Of a stretch of 64,000 nucleotides of DNA, positions 58,730 through 64,000 are shown piece by piece. Every line of letters starts with the position of its first letter. Position 1 is the first letter of the stretch. A model generated the notes under the pieces. That model ran no database searches. It saw nothing but the letters and a program-made list of their open reading frames with translations, and had not been told where the DNA came from. The translations under genes were made by a program, and so were the position numbers. The stretch is from Kutzneria buriramensis (lineage in GTDB: Bacteria > Actinomycetota > Actinomycetes > Mycobacteriales > Pseudonocardiaceae), in assembly GCF_003387475.1 (NCBI RefSeq), contig NZ_QUNO01000001.1, forward strand, positions 124,001 through 188,000, given 5' to 3'.

Positions 58730-60952
58730 GTGGCGACGCGCGAGCAGATCGGCGAGGGCTTCGGCCGCGCGCTGCGCACCCGCCGGGAGGCGCTGGGCTG
58801 GTCGTTGACCGAGCTCGCGGCCGTGGTCCGCTACGACAAGTCGCTGCTGTCCCGGCTGGAGAACGGCCACCGCAAGCCGACCGAGCAGCATGCACGTGCA
58901 TTGGACAGTGCACTCCAGGCCGACGGTCATCTGATCACTCTGGCCCTGCGGGCTCTGCCGCGGCCGCCGGCGCAACTGCCGGCCGCGCCGGCCCGGTTCG
59001 TCGGCCGGGATCTCGAGTTGGCCGGGCTGGCTCGGGCGGTGCGCGAGTTCGCCGCGGGCGGCGGCCCGATCGTCGTGACGATCGACGGCCCGCCCGGGGC
59101 CGGCAAGACCGCGCTGGCCCTGCGCTTCGCGCATTCCATCGCCCACGACTACCCCGGCGGCCAGCTCTACACCGACCTGCGGGGGCACTCGGTGCACGAC
59201 CCGGCCGAGCCCGCCGACGTGCTGGAGGAGCTGCTCACCTCGCTCGGCGTGGACGGCGACAGCCTGCCGGCGCGGCTGGAGCAGCGCGCCAGCCTGCTGC
59301 GGTCGGCGCTGGCCCCGACCCGCACGCTGCTCGTGCTGGACAACGCGTCCGATTCGGACCAGTTGCAGCACCTGTTGCCCGGGGCCGGCAACTGCGCGGT
59401 GATCGTCACCAGTCGGGACCGGCTGTCCGGGCTCGCCATGCGTACGGGGGCCGCTCGGATCACCCTCGCGCCGATGCCCGAGGAGGAGTCGGTACGGCTG
59501 CTGTCGACGATCATCGGCGGCCGCGCGCCGGCGGACCCCTCGGCGCTGGCCGAGCTGGCCCGTCGCTGCGGACACCTGCCGCTGGCGCTGCGGATCGCCG
59601 CGGAGCGCGTGGTCGGGGACCTGGAGGTGGACGAGGACTCCCGGCTGGACTTCCTGGACGTCGCCGACGCCACGCCGGTGCGGACGATCATCTCCTGGTC
59701 GTACGGGCGGTTGGATCCCGACACCGCCCGGATGTTCCGGCTGCTGGGGCTGCACCAGGGGCCGTACCTGAGCGTGTCGGCCGCCGCCGCGCTCGCCGGC
59801 GTGCGGCAGGGGGCCGCGCGGCGGGCGTTGGACCGGCTGGCCGGGGCGCACCTGATCCACAACCCCCGGCGCGGGCACTGGCGGTTCCACGACCTCGTCG
59901 CCGACTACGCCGCGGAGCTAGCGCTCTCGGATGCCGAGGCGCCGTTGGCGGCGGCACGGCTGGCCAGTTGGTACCTGCACGGGTATTCCGCCGCCGGCAA
60001 GGTGATCGCGCCGTACCGGGACAACCCGCTGCGGGTGGCTTCGGTGCTGCCGGACGTGGAGCCGGTGTCTTTCGGCTCAGAACGGGAGGCCGTCGACTGG
60101 TGCAAGGCGGAGCTGCCCAACGTGCTGCCGGTGCTGCGGCTGGCGCTTCGGTACGGGGAGCGCGAGGCCGCCTGGCACCTGCCGCTGGAGCTGTGGAGCT
60201 ACCTGCTGTTGGCCAAGCCGTGGGGCGTGTGGGTCGCCAGCCACCAACTCGCGTTGGAGGCGTGTGTGGGCGACGACTACGCCCACGGGTGGATCGCCAC
60301 CAACCTCGCCGAGGCGTATCGGCGGATGGGGGATCTGGCGCGGGCAGGGGACTTCTACGCGTTGGGCCGCTCGTTGCGGGAGCGCTGCGGCGACCGGCCC
60401 GGGCTGGCGTGGTCGCTGGCCGGCTCCGCGCTGCTGGCGATCGACCTCGGCGAGATCGCCCAGGCGCGTGACTACTCCGAGGCGGCGGTGGAGTTGTTCG
60501 CGGAGACCGCCAACTCCGAGGGGCAGGCGCTGCTGCTGGGCGTGCTCGGCGACATGCAGGACGCCCTCGGCGACCACCGCGCGGCGCTGTCGGCGTTCGG
60601 CGAGGCCGTCCAGCTGATGACCGCCCTCGGCAGCCTGCAGGGCATCGCCCAGATGCTCACCCGCTCCGCCGAGGTGCACCAGGCTCTCGGCTCGTACGAC
60701 GAGGCCCTCGCCGGCTTCGTCGCCGCCACCAACGCCGCCCGCCAGGTCGGTGACTCCGTCGCCGAGGTGGCGTCGTTGAGCTCCTACGCCCAACTCCTGG
60801 CCGACGTCGGCCGCCCTGACGAGGCCCGCCAGGCGTGGACCCAGGCCCTGGTCATCCTCGAATCCCGCGGCGAGGACGAAGCCACCCAAGCCGCCCTCCT
60901 CCGCGCCAAACTCAACCCCCGCGAGTCGCGCTCACAGCCAGAACGAATGTAG
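58730..60952 (+). CDS. XRE HTH - NB-ARC - TPR regulator (STAND ATPase)
   Basis: 740 aa from GTG 58730 (GGGAGAG upstream; ATG 58712 also possible). Residues 1-70: XRE HTH (RTRREALGWSLTELAAVVRYDKSLLSRLENG). Residues 85-400: NB-ARC with P-loop GPPGAGKTALA, Walker B LLVLDNASD, RNBS-like VIVTSRDRL and GLPL-like GHLPLALRIA. C-terminal 300 residues: TPR repeats. Resembles SARP-type regulators but with XRE instead of BTAD. Probably a signal-dependent transcription factor, perhaps for a specialised metabolite; target unknown. Divergent from the ROK gene. Confidence 0.9.
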   Translation: MATREQIGEGFGRALRTRREALGWSLTELAAVVRYDKSLLSRLENGHRKPTEQHARALDSALQADGHLITLALRALPRPPAQLPAAPARFVGRDLELAGLARAVREFAAGGGPIVVTIDGPPGAGKTALALRFAHSIAHDYPGGQLYTDLRGHSVHDPAEPADVLEELLTSLGVDGDSLPARLEQRASLLRSALAPTRTLLVLDNASDSDQLQHLLPGAGNCAVIVTSRDRLSGLAMRTGAARITLAPMPEEESVRLLSTIIGGRAPADPSALAELARRCGHLPLALRIAAERVVGDLEVDEDSRLDFLDVADATPVRTIISWSYGRLDPDTARMFRLLGLHQGPYLSVSAAAALAGVRQGAARRALDRLAGAHLIHNPRRGHWRFHDLVADYAAELALSDAEAPLAAARLASWYLHGYSAAGKVIAPYRDNPLRVASVLPDVEPVSFGSEREAVDWCKAELPNVLPVLRLALRYGEREAAWHLPLELWSYLLLAKPWGVWVASHQLALEACVGDDYAHGWIATNLAEAYRRMGDLARAGDFYALGRSLRERCGDRPGLAWSLAGSALLAIDLGEIAQARDYSEAAVELFAETANSEGQALLLGVLGDMQDALGDHRAALSAFGEAVQLMTALGSLQGIAQMLTRSAEVHQALGSYDEALAGFVAATNAARQVGDSVAEVASLSSYAQLLADVGRPDEARQAWTQALVILESRGEDEATQAALLRAKLNPRESRSQPERM

Positions 60953-60994
60953 GCGGACGGCCGAAAATCGGGTGGCCCGCGAGCGCGCCATGAG

Positions 60995-61000
60995 TACGGT
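60995..61000 (+). promoter_or_regulatory. Leaderless -10 box TACGGT
   Basis: TACGGT ends 6 bases before GTG 61007. Confidence 0.5.
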
Positions 61001-61006
61001 CGGGAG

Positions 61007-61507
61007 GTGCCCGAGCTGACGCAGCTGGATGCCGGCCACGCCCCGGCGATCCTGGCCTTCGAGCTGGCGAACCGCGCCTACTTCGCCGCCACGATCTCCG
61101 ACCGCGGTGACGAGTACTTCGAACAGTTCGCCGACTGGCACAGCGCCCTGCTGGCCGACCAGGAAGCCGGCATCGCCGCCTTCTACGTGCTCGTGGCCGA
61201 GGACGGCTCGGTTCTCGGCCGGTTCAACCTGTACCGCTTCGAGGACGGCACCGCCGAACTCGGCTACCGGGTCGCGCAGCACGTTGCCGGCCACGGCGTG
61301 GCGACCGCAACCGTCCGGGAACTGTGCGGGCTGGCGGCGGCGCGGCACGGGCTGCGGACGCTCCGCGCGGCCACCTCACGCGGGAATGCCGCGTCCCGGC
61401 GGGTATTGGCCAAGGCCGGCTTCGTCCCGGTCGGTCCGGCCGACCCCGCCGATCTGGGCGGCAAGCCGGGCACCTGGTACCAGCGCGACCTACCACTCCT
61501 CCAGTAA
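61007..61507 (+). CDS. GNAT acetyltransferase (RimJ/RimL type)
   Basis: 166 aa. GNAT core: ISDRGDEYFEQFADWH near the N-terminus, GRFNLYRFEDGTAELGYRVAQHVAGHGVATATV (acetyl-CoA loop region) and SRGNAASRRVLAKAGF. Typical of ribosomal-protein N-acetyltransferase-like enzymes. Substrate unknown. Leaderless promoter; converges with recD2. Confidence 0.88.
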   Translation: MPELTQLDAGHAPAILAFELANRAYFAATISDRGDEYFEQFADWHSALLADQEAGIAAFYVLVAEDGSVLGRFNLYRFEDGTAELGYRVAQHVAGHGVATATVRELCGLAAARHGLRTLRAATSRGNAASRRVLAKAGFVPVGPADPADLGGKPGTWYQRDLPLLQ

Positions 61508-61556
61508 CCCCCGCGAGCCCCGCCCAGCGTCACACCGAAGTACGTTGCCGCGCAGA

Positions 61557-63740
61557 TCAGAACGCCGCCACCTGGCCGTTGTTGTCCCGTAGCGGCGGCA
61601 GCACCGCCGCGGCCAGGTCCTCGCCGATGAACCGCCAGGTCAGCGCCGTGTTCCTGCGGTCGCCGGTCTGCTCGACGGCCATCCGCAGCGCCCGCGGCTG
61701 CCCCACCAGCACCACCATCTTCTTCGCCCGGGTGATCGCCGTGTACAGCAGATTCCGCCGCAGCAACAACATTCCGGCACTGGTGCTCAGCGGCACGACG
61801 ACGTACGGGTACTCGGACCCCTGCGACCGGTGCACGGTGATCGCGTACCCGTGAGCCAACTCCTCCAGCTCGTCGAAGTCGTACTCGACGGCCTCGCCGT
61901 CCTCGAGGGTGATCTCCAGCAGCCGGTCCTCGAGGGACAGACCCGTCACGGTGCCGGCGGTGCCGTTGAAAACGCCGTTCCTGCCCTTGTCGTAGTTGTT
62001 CCGGACCGGCATCACGCGGTCGCCGACACGGAACGCGCGGTCGTCCGACCAGTACTGGGGATCGCCCTCCCGGTGCGGATTGAGGACGTCCTGGAGCAAC
62101 CGTCCGATGTGGAGCGCGCCGACCTCCCGCGCCCGGCCGGGGCACAGCACCTGCACCTTGCCCGGTTCGATGCCGTACGCCGCGGGCAGCCGGCGGGTGG
62201 CGATGTCGACCACCGTCTCGGCGATGTCCTTGGCGTCCTCGGCCGGCACGAACCAGAACTCCGGATTGTTGACGGGAACGATGCCCTCCCGCACGCTCAC
62301 CGCGTTCGCGGTGATGCCGCTGCCGTCGCCCTGCCGGTACACGCGGCTCAGATGCGTGCGCGGAATGTCCGGCACGTCGAGGAGATCCCGCAGCACCGAC
62401 CCCGGCCCGACGCTCGGCAGCTGGTCCACGTCGCCGACGAGCAGCAGGTGCGCGCCGGCGGGGATCTTGTCCACCAGGGCGTCCGCGAGCCCGACGTCGA
62501 GCATCGAGCTCTCGTCCACGACGATCAGGTCCGCCTGCATCGGATCGTGCACGTCGAACAGGCCGCCGTCCTCGTCCTCCGGCTCGGCGTTCCGGCCCAG
62601 CATCCGGTGCACGGTCATCGCCGGCATGCCGGTCAGCTCGGACAACCGCCGCGCGGCGCGGCCGGTGGGCGCGGCGAGGGTGACCTTCGCGCCGACGGAC
62701 TTCGCGGTGCGGGCGATGTGCCGCACCGTGAAGCTCTTGCCGCAGCCAGGGCCGCCGGTGAGGATCGAGACGGTGTTCGTCAGGGCCATCCGCAGTGCCT
62801 GACGCTGCGTGTCGTCGAGCTCGGGGCTGTCGAGCTTCGGCTTGCCCGGCAACGAGGACGGCGTGCCCAGCAGGCGCATCACGTTGTCCGCCAACATGGT
62901 CTCCTGCTGGTGCAGGTGCGCGCTGAAGACCACGTCCCGGCTGCCGATCCGCTCCTGGACGACCTTCTTCCTGCGCCGCAACGCATGCAGCGCCGCGCGG
63001 ATCAGCTCCTCGTCCTGTTCCACCATGGCCGTGGTGTGCGTGAGCACCTCGACCACCGGCAGGAAGCAGTGACCGCCCATGGACCGGGCCGTCTGCAACG
63101 TGTGCAGCACCGCCGCCTGCATGCGTTCCGGGCTCTGCTCGGGGATGCCGGCCGCCAAGGCGATCGTGTCGGCGGTGGCGAAGCCGATGCCCCAGACCTC
63201 CTCGACCAGCCGATACGGCTCGTTGCGGACCACGTGCAGGGACTGCTCGCCCAGCTTGCGGTGGATGCGCACGGCCAGCGCCGGGCTGACGCCCACGCCC
63301 TGGAGGAACACCATCACCTCGCGGACCGCGCGCTGGTCGGCCCAGGCCGAGATGATCTTCGCCAGCCGCTCCCGGCCGATCTGGTGCACCTCCAGCAGGC
63401 GCTTCGGCTCGCGGTCGATCACGTCCAGCGTGTCCGCGCCGAAGGTGTCGACGATGGCGTCGGCGAGCTTGCGGCCGATGCCCCGCACCAGGCCCGAGCC
63501 CAGGTAGCGGCGGATCGCGTGCACCGTCGCCGGCAGGATCCGCTCGCACTCGTCGACCCGCAGCGTGCCGCTCTTGGACCACTCGCCGCCCACCCGGACC
63601 GTCTCGCCGGGCTGGAGGCCGTGCAGCACCGTGCCGCCGATCTTGGTCTCGCTGCGCTCGCCGGTGGTCAGGACCGCGACCGTGTAGCCGTCCGCCCCGA
63701 CGTACACGAGACGGTCGACCACACCCTCCGCGACGGCCAT
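61557..63740 (-). CDS. recD2: RecD-like ATP-dependent DNA helicase (RecD2)
   Basis: 727 aa from ATG 63740, chosen because TACGAT lies 6 bases upstream and the protein then opens with the family N-terminus (MAVAEGVVDRLVYVGADGYTVAVL). N-terminal OB/HhH region (GSGLVRGIGRKLADAIVDTFG), Walker A TGGPGCGKSFTVRH, DEAD-type Walker B DLIVVDESSMLD, VGDVDQLPSVGPG, and C-terminal YAITVHRSQGSEYPYVVVPL. A 5'-3' helicase in repair. The upstream palindrome 63756-63771 overlaps its promoter. Confidence 0.93.
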   Translation of the reverse strand: MAVAEGVVDRLVYVGADGYTVAVLTTGERSETKIGGTVLHGLQPGETVRVGGEWSKSGTLRVDECERILPATVHAIRRYLGSGLVRGIGRKLADAIVDTFGADTLDVIDREPKRLLEVHQIGRERLAKIISAWADQRAVREVMVFLQGVGVSPALAVRIHRKLGEQSLHVVRNEPYRLVEEVWGIGFATADTIALAAGIPEQSPERMQAAVLHTLQTARSMGGHCFLPVVEVLTHTTAMVEQDEELIRAALHALRRRKKVVQERIGSRDVVFSAHLHQQETMLADNVMRLLGTPSSLPGKPKLDSPELDDTQRQALRMALTNTVSILTGGPGCGKSFTVRHIARTAKSVGAKVTLAAPTGRAARRLSELTGMPAMTVHRMLGRNAEPEDEDGGLFDVHDPMQADLIVVDESSMLDVGLADALVDKIPAGAHLLLVGDVDQLPSVGPGSVLRDLLDVPDIPRTHLSRVYRQGDGSGITANAVSVREGIVPVNNPEFWFVPAEDAKDIAETVVDIATRRLPAAYGIEPGKVQVLCPGRAREVGALHIGRLLQDVLNPHREGDPQYWSDDRAFRVGDRVMPVRNNYDKGRNGVFNGTAGTVTGLSLEDRLLEITLEDGEAVEYDFDELEELAHGYAITVHRSQGSEYPYVVVPLSTSAGMLLLRRNLLYTAITRAKKMVVLVGQPRALRMAVEQTGDRRNTALTWRFIGEDLAAAVLPPLRDNNGQVAAF

Positions 63741-63746
63741 GCACCG

Positions 63747-63752
63747 ATCGTA
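63747..63752 (-). promoter_or_regulatory. Leaderless -10 box TACGAT of recD2
   Basis: Minus-strand TACGAT, 6 bases before ATG 63740. Confidence 0.6.
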
Positions 63753-63754
63753 GT

Positions 63755-63800
63755 CGTCAACATTGGTTGACGGCCCGATTTTCGTCAACTACGGTTGACG
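63755..63800. promoter_or_regulatory. Twin palindromic operators between recD2 and an HTH gene
   Basis: Two perfect-arm palindromes, CGTCAAC-ATTG-GTTGACG (63755-63772) and CGTCAAC-TACG-GTTGACG (63783-63800), 28 bp apart. The first lies upstream of the recD2 -10; the second contains TACGGT, the -10 of the HTH gene (63790-63795), 7 bases before its ATG. Confidence 0.75.
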
Positions 63801-63802
63801 GC

Positions 63803-64000
63803 ATGACCGACGTGAACGACCTCGCCGCCGCCGCCAGCGGCGCGGATGTGCGCACCGGCCTGCGGGCGGCGCTCGCGCTGCGCCGGCTGGCAGAGACGCT
63901 GGAGGCGTTGCAAGTCGGCAACGCGCGGCGGCAGGACTGGTCGTGGCAGGAGATCGCCGACGCGCTCGAGGTGACCAAGCAGGCCGTGCACAAGAAGTAC
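63803..64000 (+). CDS. HTH regulator, N-terminal part (truncated by window edge)
   Basis: First 66 residues only. An N-terminal helical segment (GLRAALALRRLAETLEALQVGNARRQ) and an HTH (WSWQEIADALEVTKQAVHKKY) resemble actinobacterial HTH proteins that continue into Clp N-terminal repeats. Its own promoter overlaps a palindromic operator, suggesting autoregulation and control of recD2. Confidence 0.75.
   Translation, partial: MTDVNDLAAAASGADVRTGLRAALALRRLAETLEALQVGNARRQDWSWQEIADALEVTKQAVHKKY

Noticed and set aside
63755-63800. LexA/SOS boxes upstream of recD2
   Set aside because: Arms are CGTCAAC/GTTGACG, not GAAC/GTTC; a different binding protein is more likely.

Overview
The window is about 64 kb of very GC-rich, gene-dense DNA with GTG/TTG starts, many 1-4 bp start/stop overlaps, mycothiol synthesis (mshD), GlnR, a DUF3073 protein and a RsiG-type anti-sigma factor. 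This points to an actinobacterium, most probably of the Pseudonocardiaceae (Kutzneria/Amycolatopsis-like; family placement is inference). The block from about 24.1 to 34.0 kb keeps the gene order known from Mycobacterium tuberculosis Rv0814c-Rv0821c (sseC, cysA, thioredoxin, LmeA-like, glnR, mshD, phosphate transport, phoU). The window looks chromosomal: no insertion sequence, prophage or CRISPR was seen. The only mobile element is an intein.

Layout. 0-12.8 kb: a complete myo-inositol catabolic locus. A LacI-type regulator and iolA (followed by an orphan barstar) diverge from iolG, an iolE-like gene, a three-gene sugar ABC transporter, iolC, a Cgl0159-family gene, iolB and iolD. Nearly all start/stop codons overlap. 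Twin LacI-type operators sit between the two arms and a hairpin terminator follows iolD. 12.8-19.1 kb: small conserved genes, a RsiG-like c-di-GMP-binding anti-sigma factor, a BKACE enzyme, ygfZ, a Fur/Zur regulator and pabC. 19.2-24.0 kb: a GH18 chitinase preceded by a DasR-type site, pxpBC, and a nitrobindin with a previously uncalled 32-residue membrane protein. 24.1-27.3 kb: sulfurtransferase operon with a cysteine-containing leader peptide, thioredoxin-like protein, LmeA-like protein. 27.4-34.0 kb: glnR, mshD, pstSCAB with a PHO box, phoU. 34.0-43.5 kb: a degenerate LCP protein with long repeats, a diguanylate cyclase, dus, a macrodomain protein, a diaminopimelate-decarboxylase-like gene, and a PadR/FAD-monooxygenase pair. 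43.5-49.6 kb: the second type IIA topoisomerase (ParC/ParE type), whose ParE is split by a 484-residue HNH-containing intein. 49.6-58.6 kb: an EEP-family membrane phosphatase/nuclease, a Helicase_C_3/WYL-like protein, and a second sugar-uptake cluster (ROK regulator, aldehyde dehydrogenase, ThuA-like, binding protein, two permeases, no ATPase). 58.7-64 kb: an XRE-NB-ARC-TPR regulator, a GNAT, recD2 and the start of an HTH regulator.

Themes. (1) Regulation is unusually legible: many genes start 5-8 bases after a TANNNT -10 box (leaderless transcripts), and recognisable operators for LacI, DasR, PhoP, PadR and a new palindromic pair near recD2 can be read directly. (2) The topoisomerase pair carries signs of intein homing: an occupied site in parE, and in parC a sharply bounded low-GC3 tract ending at the site where mycobacterial GyrA inteins insert. 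(3) c-di-GMP signalling components (a diguanylate cyclase and a RsiG-like protein) and nutrient-responsive systems (inositol, phosphate, nitrogen, sulfur, GlcNAc/chitin) dominate the gene content.
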